Assembly (NCBI RefSeq): GCF_030272615.1
Contig: NC_081415.1
Span: forward strand, 628,845,240-628,909,239
Direction of reading: 5' to 3'
Source of the DNA: Cryptomeria japonica
Lineage: Eukaryota; Streptophyta; Pinopsida; Cupressales; Cupressaceae
DNA: 64,000 nucleotides
The position numbers and the translations under genes were made by a program. The notes under the pieces were generated by a model. That model did not search any database, had not been told where the DNA came from, and was given only the letters and a program-made list of their open reading frames with translations. Each line of letters begins with the position of its first letter. Within the stretch, counting starts at the first letter, position 1. Shown here one piece after another: positions 46,326 through 59,037 of the stretch.

Positions 46326-48082
46326 TGCAACCTTATTGGTTCAACCTCTTCTCCTTCTCTATCGGTTCTCTCTCTCTCTCTATCAATTCTCTCTATTGGT
46401 TGTCTCTTCTCTCAACTTCTCTGCTACTCTCCATCGGTTCTATCTTTTGTTGGTTCCTTCTTGCCTACTATGCACTCTTCTGCAACTCTTCTCTACCGGT
46501 TTGGTCACCACTAGTATACTTCTCATAGAATCACTTGTAGACTACTGGCTCCTCACTGTTGTCAGTTGATCCCTTCAACCTGATTCTCACTTGGACACAC
46601 TCAGTCTCTTTTCAGATACTCGATGAGTACTTGATTGATTTTCTCTCACATATAGCGACAACACTCTCTCCTTTAATAACACAAACAATGTCTTTGGCTC
46701 ACATACATACATCTAGATTTTCCTGCCAAGACGTGAGTTTGAACTTGTTGCCATTAAGGTTTCTTCCATTGATCATGAGACACATTGAATCCAATCAGAT
46801 CTCATTTGATCTGAGCGCCAAGACAACTATCTGTACATCACTGCCATTAACATGATTCCAATATACATTTGCTAAACTTAGCAAACATGGACAATCAGTC
46901 GACAAGACAAAAGATCAATCACCATAAATGGTTCTATAGATTTCATCACCAACTTCATTCTACACCTGGACATTCTGTATCGATCGATGCATCCCATTGA
47001 TCTCCTTTATTCAACCTTCCTCGAGCCGCACACCTCTATAATGCTTGTGCAACATATCCCATGATTTACGAGGTCTACAATTAATGTCGACCAACTCTAT
47101 AACAACTTCATCAGTATCCACTCCATCTACCGCTACATGCATGTTCGCCACCTTGACTCCACATGGCACCTTTGTCAACATCCACCTTAGCTTGGACCTT
47201 TGTGTCAGTTCAGACAGGATTACCAACCAAACACTCAACTGGTCCTTATTTTCTTTCAGTTCACTAACCCTGTCGGTATCTCACACTTTATCAATTACCC
47301 TTCATGTATGCACTTTGTTGATCTACTAATGGAACACCTTAACTAGTTGCTAGGCATGTCTATCCATAGTATGCTCATTCTCAATAGGTAGGAGCACATC
47401 ACTTAGCCTCTTTGCTTCCTTATCGGTTCTCATGCTCATTGGTAGGCATCCTGATGACACCATGTCATCAACCTTCAAATGATTCCATCTAAGGCATCTG
47501 CATATAGTTTGCACTCTCTATCTGCAGCTACTCCACTTTGCCCTCTTCATCATTAGACCGAACATTATCTCAGCCGGTTTGTCAAGGTGACAAACCCATC
47601 AATTCTCTACTCTTCCTTTTTAGTCCCGATGGCATAACATGCCTTCTATGTCGGTCTAGTGCATATCCCTGATTTCATGCACTTTAGACGTCCCTTTGAT
47701 CTATTGGTAGATCTAGTGTGATCCTTCAAACACCTTCCTTTACCTCTTCTTCCTTATCTCATAGAACTAGGATGCATATTTTTCATAATAGGAGAGAAAC
47801 TCCACTTACTTGTGGGAGTGAGTCCTTTTCATCTGCATCCTACAATGCACTTATGATCCAATGTCGGTACATTTACTGCCAGTGATCTCTTCACATGGTG
47901 ACTGCATCTCTATCTGGTGGGAGTCTTTTTTATCTTCATCCACATAGTATATTGGTGACCTATACATCCTTCTTGTACACTTGTCATAAGCTTGCTAGTT
48001 GACAACCACTCACTTGGTTGATTTGTGTTCTTCATGTCAACACATCATCTATCTCCCATACTGGTTGACATCAATGACAACA

Positions 48083-49065
48083 TTGCATGCATATGCTTCT
48101 TATAAATATTTCAAGGTATATCAGATGGATGTCAAATCTACCTTTTTGAATGGTGATCTTGAGGAAGAAGTCTAAATTGAGAAACCAGATGGGTTTTGAT
48201 TATCAGATAATGGAGCCATGGTATGTAAGCTGAAGAAAGCTCTTTATGGATTGAAACAAGCCCCTAGAGCCTGGTATGTTAGATTAAATAAGTATTTATT
48301 AAAATTAGTATTTAATAAAGGTGTTGCTGACATTAATATGCACTTTAAGATTGATAATGATAAAATATTGATTGTTGAAGTCTTTGTTGATGATATTATC
48401 TTTGGAGGAGATAATTACTTGAGTATGAAGTTTGCCAGTGACATGCAGAAAAAATTTGAGATGTCTATTATTGGTGAGATGAATTTTTTCTTAGGTTTGC
48501 AGATTTCATAGATTAGAAAAAGGTATATTTATATCTCAAACTAAGTATGTGAAAGAATTGCTAAATAATTTTGGGTTAGATGAATCCAAACTAGTTGGAA
48601 CTCCTATGGTGACTAGCTGTAAACTTTCTAAGAATGATGAATCTTTGAAAGCTAATCAATGTTTATATAGATCTATAGCTGGTGGACTACTATATCTTAC
48701 TCAAACTAGGCCAGACATTATGCATGTTGTGTTCATGGCTACTAGATATCAAGCTGATCCAAAAGAGAATCGTCTCACTATTGTTAAGAGGATATTCACA
48801 TACCTCAAGGGAATTCTAGATTATGGTTTGTGGTATTCGAGGAATGAAGATTTCATTCTATGTTCTTACACTGATGTTGATTGGGTTGGTATGTTGATGA
48901 CCGAAAGAGAACTATTGATGGTGCATTCTTTTTGGGAAAGAAAATGGTTTCATGGGCTAGTAAGAAACAAGATTCAGTGTCCTTATCTACTACTGAAGCT
49001 AAGTACACTGTTGTTGCTAGTAATTGCAATCAAGTAGTTTGGATGAAGCAAATGTTGAAGGATAC
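48083..49065 (+). pseudogene. CopH reverse transcriptase and RNase H, left part
   Basis: A copia pol fragment whose N-terminal part was displaced by CopM. It reads YQMDVKSTFLNG, LYGLKQAPRAWY, FVDDIIFGG (about 48382-48408), GLLYLTQTRPDI and then RNase H with STTEAKYTVVASNCNQVVWM. Stops at about 48174 and 48198 and frameshifts near 48515 and 48885 break it. The frame ends at WMKQMLKD where GypC is inserted and continues at 59043. CopH is distinct from Cop1 and Cop3 in sequence. No start or integrase is present in the window. Confidence 0.88.
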
Positions 49066-50684
49066 TATAGACACCTAAAAATGGTCAACGCTTGCGGAAT
49101 CATACTTTAACATTTACGCATTGCCTTATTTTAGGGTTTTTGCATCGCATTAAAATTTCTCCTATGTCATGCACTTGGTCTTTATCATTTGCGAGCATCG
49201 AGTCTTTCTTTTGCATTCTTCATTTATCTCGCTTTCGAAATTGGTCTTGTCGACAACAATCTTCAGTCATGATTTTGGTCAATCTTATCTTGTCACATCA
49301 ATGTGCGTGCTAATTTGTCATCATTTTGGACATCGTCAATCCTAATTAGGGTTTTGTCCTCTTTTCAATATTGTCATCATACGATCGATTTGTCATCGAT
49401 CGTTGTCATTTTCAATCTTGTCGTTTTGCAATCTATTTTGTCATTGATCCTTGTCTTCTTGTCAATTTTGTCATTTTTGTGATCGATTTGTCATCAATCG
49501 TCGTCTCTCTCAATTGTGTCAATTTGGATCAATTAGTCATTGTTCCTCGTCAATTGGCGCATTTATCAATCACATCGTTTGTCAGCATTGGTCATTTATC
49601 AAGTCAGAATCATGATCAAATCGAATCGATATCAATTATCCTTTGTCAAGACCTAATTGTCATCCTTGCATTTCTAATTTATCTTCTAGGGTTTTATGAT
49701 TTATTCATTTAACCTTGTTTGTCATTTTCTCTCCATTTTCTTCCTCTAGGTTAAATAATTTATTTATTTATCCTAGGTCTTCGTGTCACAATTAAATGTT
49801 TAATTTAATTGGTTAACTAATTATTCCTCTTTTTGTGAATTAATTAATAAATGACAAATTATTAATTGATTTACCTAATTTCCTAATTTTTCATCAATTT
49901 CTAAATTCCCTCTTTGTGAATTAATTAATGAATGAGAAATTATTAATTAATTCACTAAATTCCTAATTTCTTCATTTCTAATTTTCTAATTTCCTAATTT
50001 TCCTAATTTTCCTAAATTCCTAATTTCCATCTATTTTCTTATTTGTCAAAATCAATTTCCACCTAATTAATTTCTCTCTAGTTCTCCCTATTTTTGTGCT
50101 TTGGTGGAAGCATGAATTTCTCATGCGTCATACTTTTGGCATAGCAAGATGTCATAAGCCTCTAGTCCTCTAACCTTTGCATTGGCAATATGTCATAATT
50201 CATGACATAGAAGGTGTCATAACCTTCTTCTTTCCACTCAATTGTGCCATTTTTGAAATCAATTGCCTCTAATGTCAATTTAATGCTAATCTTGTCTTTT
50301 CTCCAATTTGTCTATAAATTGGATGAATTTCTTCAATCAAAGACCCCCAATTGATCGCATTTTCTGGTCCCTAATCACTTTGTCGAATCAATCATGCTTT
50401 GAGTACTCTTGCGCTAATTGTCAATCTTGCTTTCACATTAGGTTTATGCACTTGAAGGTGAGATCCACAAACAAAAGCTATTTGAAGAAGAAAGAAGGAC
50501 AATGGAGCCACATGAAGGAGATATTCAGATCTACATTTGGTTTGCTTAGCTTTTAATCTTGAATGTTTTACTTTCATGTCTTTATTAAGTGTGTTTAGGA
50601 TTGATCATTACATTTGAGCTTTCGTGATTGAGCTAGATTAGTATTTTGAATTGATTGTGATGATTTCCAATTTCCTAGCATACA
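49066..50684 (+). repeat. GypC 5' LTR
   Basis: The LTR is 1619 bp, from TATAGACACCTAAAAATGG (first TG changed to TA) to CCTAGCATACA. The first 450 bp contain many TTGTCAT phrases and several CGATCGAT-like motifs; the middle is AATTAATTAA-rich. TATAAATT at 50313-50320 is a TATA-box candidate. Confidence 0.93.
50313..50320 (+). promoter_or_regulatory. TATA box candidate in GypC LTR
   Basis: TATAAATT lies about 370 bases before the LTR end and is repeated unchanged in the 3' LTR at 58666-58673. Confidence 0.5.
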
Positions 50685-50689
50685 TTAAT

Positions 50690-50708
50690 TGGTGAACCCG
50701 ACGTGAAC
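50690..50708 (+). promoter_or_regulatory. GypC primer binding site
   Basis: TGGTGAACCCGACGTGAAC starts five bases after the LTR end. The same core is used by GypD (62590) and Gyp1 (568, minus). I cannot assign the tRNA with confidence. Confidence 0.75.
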
Positions 50709-50797
50709 TAACCCCATAATCATGCTTTTGAGTGCTTTTGAGTTGATTTGCAGGTTAAAAACCCAAGAAATAGGGTAATGCAGGGTGTTCTGGGAAC

Positions 50798-50917
50798 TTC
50801 TACGCCTGTGTCAACATTCTACACCTGTGTTAAGCATTATGCACCCGTGTCAAGGACAATCTGCGCTTGTGTCAAGCATTTTGTACCTATGTCATGACTT
50901 CTGCGCCTGTGTAAGGC
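50798..50917. repeat. About six copies of a ~20-bp motif after the PBS
   Basis: Units of 19-22 bp resemble TCTGCGCCTGTGTCAAGCAT, starting near 50799, 50819, 50838, 50860, 50880 and 50899. Gyp1 has a comparable array of a related motif at the same distance from its PBS. Confidence 0.75.
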
Positions 50918-51731
50918 CAGAAACAGAGGTAAAAAAAGCAGTGTTTTTTTGGTACTGATTCTCTATGCAGCACCTTGGCATACGCATGGCAAAGACAATA
51001 AATGAAACTACTAACACGTTTTATGCAGGTTCGATAGTCAAAGACTAAACATATCAAACTTCTGACTTGGTGGTTTTGCAGGTTGCCTTGGACATACAAC
51101 TAAACTTTGTGTTTGCAATTAATATTTAGGCACCTAGTGATTTCTAAATAGGATGGAATGAGTCTATGCTTGATTTGATTGTTGAGTTTGACATTGGAGT
51201 AGGAGAGTATGCTCTCATCCTTCTTAGGGTGATCAGAAATCCAGATCTTCAATACCATGTTCATGTCTTTGATTGTGTGTCACCTTTAGAGGGCCTGCCT
51301 TCCCGACCATTTTGCTTTTGCAAGCAAGTGACAATCGTGAGAAGGGAACGACCCAAAGTGAGTATGGCTAGAATACCTTGGCATTCTAACTCACTATAAA
51401 CAAATACCTGATGGGTGAAAGCTTTGAAGGAAGGGCTACGTGGGAATTGCAGTTACTTGGGAAGTGATGACCCTTGAGCTCTTTCTCATATCAACATCTA
51501 AGTAGGCCCTCATGGTCTAAATCATGCTTGCGCGACTACATTTGTTTGGTATCTTGGTGGGCTTAATGTCTCAATCACGCTTGCATGACACCAAAGAGTA
51601 ACGCTTAATAGAAATCCTTACTAAACACCTTGTATTTAGAGGCCAAAAATCCTTCTAGTTGCTTGAGAAGGACAAGTTCGGATACTTGGAAGAGATACTA
51701 AGTTCGCCATGGGGAGATTTCCATGGGGACT

Positions 51732-51790
51732 GATGCTTGGCTACCCTGAGAAGTGAGTGTCATGGAGGGGAGCCCATGGGGTCAAGCATC
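51732..51790 (+). other. Conserved leader stem-loop, GypC copy
   Basis: GATGCTTG (51732-51739) pairs with CAAGCATC (51783-51790). The total is 59 bases, exactly as in GypB. The inner stem changes (ACCC with GGGT) but can still pair. Confidence 0.65.
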
Positions 51791-52720
51791 TATGTACTCT
51801 CCTTGAATCTCATAATGAGTCTACCTCTCAAGTACCTACTTTCCTTACCTACCATAAGAAATGTGTGAATGAGCATGATTGTCTTGAGTCTAAGTTAAAA
51901 TATCTTGTCTTCTTTGCTTGTCAAAAGCTGAATTGTATCTCATTTCAAAAACAAGACAAATTGATTCAAAACAAGGTTAAACACAAGAGTATTTCATTCA
52001 ACAAAGTTCAAAACACCTTCAAACATGGTTGTTAAACATTTTTCAAAGTCTTGTCTCAACATTCATGTCACTTAGATTTAGGTTCATCCTATTAGTTTGC
52101 ATTTTGCAAATTCATTGTCAACTAACAAGGTTAGGTTTCATCTAGGTCATACTCCTTTGCATATCAATAAGGGTCATCCTTTTGCATGTGTCCTCTTGTA
52201 TTAGAGTAATACCATTGTCATACATTCATATTTGCATACCCTAGGTCTCTTCATTAAGTTTAGGTCATTATCATATCATATTAGGGTTATTTGCATAGTA
52301 ATTGTCCCTTTGCATATAGTGTCAAAACTAGGTTTTGTCATACTTGAGTAATCCAAATCTTTGATAAACCCTAAGTCATTGTTAGGAGGTCTAGACCTTA
52401 TCAAACCTTTTCTCTTTTTGTCATCAATGTCATTTGGTCAAACCTAGCTTAGTATCCAAGCATATAGGGGAGACATTGTCATTTTGTCCTTTTGTCACTT
52501 GGTCCTTTTATCCTTTGAGGTCTAGACATCATTTCAATTTCCTAAGGGTCTCATTTTTAGAATTGCATTCAAAAAGTTTGTCCAAATCTTGAAAAACAAC
52601 CAAAAAAATAGATTTCACTCTTGCCATAGATTGCATTTTCACCTATTTAGTTTGCATTTAGTTGCATATCATATATTATCGTTGAAAAATTCCAAAAAAA
52701 ATAAAACATTGCATAGTGAC

Positions 52721-55421
52721 ATGTCTATTGAAACAAGGTTCCAAGCACCAATGATGCAACAAAGTTTGACGTATCAACCGATAATGAAATCAAATTTTAA
52801 TCCAAGGCAATATCGATCAAACTTTTTATGATGAAACAAGTCTCCAAATAAAAAAACTAGAGGAGAAACTAGCTCAAGAAAAGGAGATATTGGAACAAAG
52901 AGTGAAAAACATTGAGAAGAATAGATCACAAATGTCCAAATTTTTTTGAAAATTTCTAGGTCAAAATCCAAAGATTGAGCCAATTGATGTAAGATATCTT
53001 CTTGAATGATCAGACATACCAGCTCTCCTCTCCCAAATAGAGATGATGAAACAATTTCAAGAAAAGAGACAACATCAATTTCAACATTATGTGCCTCCAC
53101 AACAAGAACAAGAAGGTGTTTACTATCAATCAAATTTTCAACCAACACAACCAATGGTCCAATTTCAACAATATGTCCAACCAAATATACAATGTCAACA
53201 AATGGTTCAACCAATGGTAGAATATCAATGTCAACAACCACAACCAAACATTCAAAAACAAAGGTTGCATCACACACCAACCCAAGTTTCAAACATGTCA
53301 GAACAATGGAACCAAGTCCAAAATAAAAACATGACATCAAACCAAGACCAACTCCTTTCCAAACAAGTTCAAATTCCAGATACAACCATGTCAAAACCTT
53401 GAAAGAAAGGTGGATTTATTGCAAGGCTCTTAAGGAACCTACCAAGTGAGTTCTTTGAAGAAGATCAAGATAATACAACTATGTCTAGCAATGCCTCATC
53501 CCCTCGCAAGCAAATTGACTCTCCAGTGGCATCTATCCCTACACCTCTAGAAGTTTCACAAGAACCTTCCATATTGTCCTCATCAAACAATGCACCCAGG
53601 GATGCAATTATCCAAGGGCTATCCATAATTGATTGCCAAAATAATCTAATTCATGATGCACATCCTTGTCATGTTTCAAAAAAACAAGACCCAATGCCAC
53701 CATGCACTTTATTGCCATTACCTGTTTTAGAAGACCCCATTTGAAGTCCCTCTTCCTCATGTTCAAGCATTGATTCCTTGCCAGAATCCATCACAAATGT
53801 TCAAATTGCATTTCCTTCATGTCAAAACATTGATTCCTTGTCAGAATCCCCCATGCATATCCAAAGTCCAACCTCATGTCAAGAGGATAATTTAGAGCAT
53901 GAAGAAATGAGTCCTAAAGAAAATCAAGATCAAGATCTTGAAACCTTATCATCCCATCCAATTGTTGAACAGGATCCCATTTCCCTAGACACTCGCAATG
54001 ATTCCATTATTCTTGTCCATTCTATCCAAGAACACAATATCCTTTCAAATCCCATTGACATTCTACTTCCTAAGAAAGATCAAGATATCCCTTCCATCAT
54101 TTCTGATGATCCCATTAAAAGTCAAGAGCAAAGAAACGTTAAAGAGGACTCCAATGATCTTCCTCCTTGTCAAGATCAAATTATGCCTTTAAATCCTCCA
54201 CAAGATCCTTTTTTTCCTCCATCTCCTTGTCTTAATGCTTCATATGCACTCCAAGATCACATTTCTTTTGATGATCCCATTATTTGTCCCATTCCATCTC
54301 TTGAAGAGCTTGTCATTGAACCATGTCCACTACACAATCCTAGTCCCCCTCATGATCCTAATCCCCCTCATGATTCTAACGTGTCAGTTCAAGATGTTCA
54401 TGAACCCTCGACATGCATAATTGGTTCTTCCACTTTCGTGCAATCCGATCCACTTCAAGATCTCATTATTTCTCTCATATCATATCCACCTCATAATGGA
54501 CTTGCATCTTCTTCCCAAAGAAAAGAGTATCCTACAAGTCAAGATATTCATAAAGGCAAAGGAGTAGATCTTCATGAGAAAGAACCCCTCCATATCAAAG
54601 AAGATCTTAAGGGTCATGTCTACACAACTCACTCTCAAGACGTTGGTATCCCTCCATCAAAATCAAAACATACACCTTCCCCATCATACTTTCCATCCAT
54701 CTTAGGTCCTTATATTCCTTCGCCCTCTATGCAAGGTCAACAAAGGCACAAATCCTTGAGTAAATTTCATCCATCCAAAAGAAGTCCATTTCATTCATAT
54801 CCATCCATGCATTCCTTTCCCCCTCCAAGCAATTTGAATGCCAAGTATAAAAGTCATAAGTCTAGAAATCCACATGTATTCAAGGATCAACATGTCCAAT
54901 ATAATCGACATGTCAAAACAAATAACAATATTATCTATAAAGAAAAAGAAATATCCAAAAGGCCACAAAGGCCCACTGAGCAAAATAAAGCAAAGTCAAA
55001 ATATATATGGGTTCCTAAATCCCTTGTGCAAGCAATGCACTCCAAGGAACCACAAAAGCATGAAAAATAAAAAACCATGTGGATCCCTAAGCGGCTCCTT
55101 GAAGCACAAAAGCCTAAAGAAACATTCAACTTGGCATCCAAAATTGTTATTCCTCCATCCAAACCTTCCAAGTCTATTCCTCCATCACCTTCTTCATCCG
55201 TTTTGGGCCCTTATGTCCCAAAATCCATAGCCTTTCCTCCATCACAATCTCAATATCCAAAATACATTTTTTCTCCATCAGTCCATCACCCCTCAAGGTG
55301 TGTGCCAATGTTGATCTTGCCTTCATTTCCATCCACTGAAGCCCAATTCTTCCAATACCCTATCCATTATCCAATGCATATTTTCCATCCTTCGATCCCT
55401 TTGATCCAATCCTTTACATAA
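52721..55421 (+). pseudogene. GypC Pro/Ser-rich element protein, near-intact frame
   Basis: One frame of about 900 codons runs from ATG 52721 to TAA 55419, with a frameshift before about 52820 and five stops: TGA at 52947, 53007, 53400 and 53742, TAA at 55068. The four TGA could each come from CGA by C-to-T change. In order: a coiled-coil stretch (IKKLEEKLAQEKEILEQR), a Gln-rich part with QPMVQFQQYVQPN repeats, a long acidic Pro/Ser/Asp-rich part, a block KSKHTPSPSYFPSILGPYIP, then repeated SKYIWVPKSLVQAMHSK-type units and RCVPMLILPSFPS. The longest open piece is 430 residues (53778-55070). The second half matches GypA and GypB. The family is unknown to me; it has no enzyme motif. A structural gag-like role is only inference. 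Confidence 0.65.
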
Positions 55422-55630
55422 ATCCTTGCCTTAGTTTCATCTCTTTTTCCATGTCCTTATCCTACCAATGTCTTTGAGCATACTTTTAAAGGTCATGGTC
55501 CATTCTTTTCAAGGCTACTATCCAAAAAAACAAAAAAGACGCTTGAGTCCTTCTTCCATCCCCTATCATGTGTCCATCTTCTATTGAAAAAGTCAAAATA
55601 CAAAAAAAAGTGAAAAAAGTAAAGCAAAAA

Positions 55631-55716
55631 TAATTCGTCCACTGGTGAAAACCTAGCAAACAGGCGCCTTGGGCAAGTACCATGATGAAAACCTGGCAAA
55701 CAGGCGTCATGCATAA
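55631..55716 (+). other. Conserved double-hairpin block, GypC copy
   Basis: The second hairpin (55681-55711) pairs CATGATG with CGTCATG, where one A-T pair of GypA has become a wobble-type pair. The inner CCTG-GCAAA-CAGG stem is intact. Pairing is kept although the sequence changed. Confidence 0.65.
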
Positions 55717-56339
55717 TTTATGAACTTCTTGCACACCGTACTTGGGGGCAGGTTTTATCCTATCATATCCTTTTGTCCTTCATTGTTCCATTATCCTATC
55801 GAACCCCTGTCATTACCCTCCATTATCCTATTGTCCCTCATGTCCAGTTTCCCTTTCCACCTTTGATCTTGACAAGGCTGAGGATCTTCATGAGCATCAT
55901 GTATCTTGTTTGCAGTTTTTAGTCCATCATAGCTTTTGGTCTTTATCCATTTGCTTATTACAACCTTTCATCCATATTCCCTGGCTTATTGCAACTTTTT
56001 GCCACCCTGACCTTCAGTCCATGTCCCTTATCCATTCTTGGTCTTTCTTATCCTATCCATATCTTATCACTATCCATACACTCTTTTTCATTCCTTGATC
56101 TTGATATGACATAAGGACGCAAAATTTAAGCATGGTTTTAAAAACCTCTTGACATGTCCCTCATGCCATGTCACTGCTTTACATTGTCATATCCAGTCTC
56201 TTGTCCCATCACGCCCTAGCCCTTGAAAATTGCATCTGCATTGTCTCCATGATAAAAGGCCTTTGTCTTCCCTCTATCCAACAACATTTCAGAAAGCCTA
56301 TTTATTCACCTGTGATATTCCTTGCCTTGCTAGACACTG

Positions 56340-56500
56340 GGGGCAAAAAAATTGAAAAATTTGAAAAATGTCCTGAAATAATTAAAAAAAAATTGAAAAA
56401 AGTCCTGAAATAATTCAAAAAAATTGAAAAATGTCCTAAAAAAATCTCTAAAAACTCAAAAAAATGTCCTGAAATAATCCATAAAAAGTCAAATAACGTC
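56340..56500. repeat. AT-rich tandem repeat, GypC
   Basis: Irregular units around the phrase AATGTCCTGAAATAATT, equivalent in place to the 30-bp arrays of GypA and GypB but more diverged. Confidence 0.7.
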
Positions 56501-57413
56501 CTAAAAAAAAAATGAACACAAAAAAATTGTAAAAACTCGAAAAGCAAAACAAAAAATAAATGATCCCTTTGTGCATAAGACAGATCATTGAGTATACATC
56601 CGACGACATGCAATCACACACTGTGCTTTAATGAAATCACGCTTAAACAGATGAACTTTTTCACTCAAACCAGACATTCAAGCTGATCACAATTGTCTCC
56701 TCAATCGAACATCCACATCACTATCATTCATCCTTGGAACACTATCATGGGTCTTATACAGGGTGTGGTATACTTGAAACCAGATTGTGTCCTATCTTAG
56801 ACGAGGTACCGCATGTCCTGAAACCAGACAGCATGATCGTCCTATCAACACTTTCAACTTTTGACAAAGAAGATCAAGATGTTTGTTTGATTTGTTGGAA
56901 TTGGTGAGTCTTATCATTTATGGATTTATCTTCGGTCATGTTCCTATGTTGTTCGATGATGTCACTGAGTGATTTAGAGTGATCGGGATGGTTCATGGTT
57001 CTTTTCTTTTCTTTTGTGATTGCTATTTGTCTATGATGTGTCTGTCTTTTGCAAAAAGGGTTGCATTTCAGCTCTGGCCTTCCATGCCATGATGCTACCT
57101 ATCCATTTTGCTACATTAAATAAAGGTTCTCACTTACAAAGTGCATTACTGAAAGCAAGTTTTTCTTCATCTCTAACTGTCCTCTGTCTAATTTCTTCTT
57201 ACTAACATTTCTTCTGTCAGTCTTGGCAGTCCATTTTATTCGTCCGAACCTATCATTTTCTATCATTCTTATCGATCAATTGGCCTCTTTTCTGCATGTT
57301 TCCGGCCAATTCCTCGAGGGGGCATGCATATGTTATTGTCAGCATTTGGGGCATTTTCATTATTGTTCTTTGAAACAACGCTTAGAATCACATTGTCTCA
57401 AAGAGGGGCAAAA

Positions 57414-59037
57414 TGTAGACACCTAAAAATGGTCAACGCTTGCGGAATCGTACTTTAACATTTATGCATTGCCTTATTTTAGGGTTTTTGCATTGCATTG
57501 CATTAACATTTCTCCTATGTCATGCACTTGGTCTTTATCATTTGCGAGCATCGAGTCTTTCTTCTGCATTCTTCATTTATCTCGCTTTCGATATTGGTCT
57601 TGTCGACAACAATCTTTAGTCATGATTTTGGTCAATCTTATCTTGTCACATCAATGTGTGTGCTAAATTGTCATCATTTTGGACATCGTCAATCCTAATT
57701 AGGGTTTTGTCCTCTTTTCAATCTTGTCATCATACGATTGATTTGTCATCGATCGTTGTCATTTTCAATCTTGTCATTTTGTAATCTATTTTGTCATCGA
57801 TCCTTGTCTTCTTGTCAATTTTGTCATTTTTGCGATCGATTTGTCATCGATCGTCATCTCTCTCAATTGTGTCAATTTGGATCAATTAGTCATTGTTCCT
57901 CATCAATTGGCGCATTTATCAATCACATCGTTTGTCAGCATTGGTCATTTATCAAGTCAGAATCATGATCAAATCGAATCGATATCAATTATCCTTTGTC
58001 AAGACCTAATTGTCATCCTTGCATTTCTAATTTATCTTCTAGGGTTTTATGATTTATTCATTTAACCTTGTTTGTCATTTTCTCTCCATTTTCTTCCTCT
58101 AGGTTAAATAATTTATTTATTTATCCTAGGTCTTCGTGTCACAATTAAATGTTTAATTTAATTGGTTAACTAATTATTCCTCTTTTTGTGAATTAATTAA
58201 TAAATGACAAATTATTAATTGATTTACCTAATTTCCTAATTTTTCATTAATTTCTAAATTCCCTCTTTGTGAATTAATTAATGAATGAGAAATTATTAAT
58301 TAATTCACTAAATTCCTAATTTCTTCATTTCTAATTTTCTAATTTCCTAATTTTCCTAATTTTCCTAAATTCCTAATTTCCATCTATTTTCTAATTTGTC
58401 AAAATCAATTTCCACCTAATTAATTTCTCTCTAGTTCTCCCTATTTTTGTGCTTTGGTGGAAGCATGAATTTCTCATGTGTCATACTTTTGGCATAGCAA
58501 GATGTCATAAGCCTCTAGTCCTCTAACCTTTGCATTGGCAATATGTCATAATTCATGACATAGAAGGTGTCATAACCTTCTTCTTTCCACTCAATTGTGC
58601 CATTTTTGAAATCAATTGCCTCTAATGTCAATTTAATGCCAATCTTGTCTTTTCTCCAATTTGTCTATAAATTGGATGAATTTCTTCAATCAAAGACCCC
58701 CAATTGATCGCATTTTCTGGTCCCTAATCACTTTGTCGAATCAATCATGCTTTGAGTACTCTTGCGCTAATTGTCAATCTTGCTTTCACATTAGGTTTAT
58801 GCACTTGAAGGTGAGATCCACAAACAAAAGCTATTTGAAGAAGAAAGAAGGACAATGGAGCCACATGAAGGAGATATTCAGATCTGCATTTGGTTTGCTT
58901 AGCTTTTAAACTTGAATGTTTTTCTTTCATGTCTTTATTGAGTGTGTTTAGGATTGATCATTACATTTGAGCTTTCGTGATTGAGCTAGATTAGTATTTT
59001 GAATTGCTTGTGATGATTTCCGATTTCCTAGCATACA
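57414..59037 (+). repeat. GypC 3' LTR
   Basis: The LTR is 1624 bp, TGTAGACACCTAAAAATGG to CCTAGCATACA, preceded by the polypurine tract and followed by the GATAC target repeat. Confidence 0.93.

Larger units (their letters stand above)
45731..48082 (-). repeat. CopM 5' LTR (L3)
   Basis: The LTR is 2352 bp, long for copia. Minus strand TGTTGTCATTGATGTC at 48082 to TATGTCTAGCA at 45731. It matches 17578-19612 over most of its length. It includes a short tandem array (46011-46141), a (TC)n tract (46280-46320) and a C-rich block near its end (minus). Its right edge lies inside the reverse transcriptase frame of CopH. Confidence 0.82.
50709..52720 (+). mobile_element. GypC non-coding leader
   Basis: Non-coding, with a short degenerate repeat array (50798-50917) and a region (51339-51805) similar to the GypB leader, including a conserved 59-base stem-loop. 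The later part (52030-52560) is rich in GTCAT and TAGGTC phrases. Short frames at 51166-51399 and 51757-52035 carry no domain. Confidence 0.65.
55422..57413 (+). mobile_element. GypC 3' non-coding tail
   Basis: It holds the double-hairpin block (55631-55716), AT-rich tandem units (56340-56500), C/T-rich sequence and the polypurine tract AAAGAGGGGCAAAA at 57400-57413. The order matches GypA and GypB. No reading frame of note. Confidence 0.7.
49066..59037 (+). mobile_element. GypC, complete non-autonomous gypsy-like element
   Basis: This 9972-bp element has two LTRs, PBS and polypurine tract, and is flanked by a perfect 5-bp target duplication GATAC (49061-49065 and 59038-59042) inside the RNase H of CopH. 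The interior has a 2-kb leader, one long Pro/Ser-rich frame and a 2-kb non-coding tail. No protease, reverse transcriptase, RNase H or integrase motif was found. The LTRs differ at about thirty sites by eye in 1.62 kb, so it is among the younger insertions here. Confidence 0.92.

Noticed and set aside
52774-53394. 206-residue minus-strand frame within GypC
   Set aside because: It is the antisense shadow of the Gln-rich part of the GypC protein frame, which is homologous in its later part to GypA and GypB.
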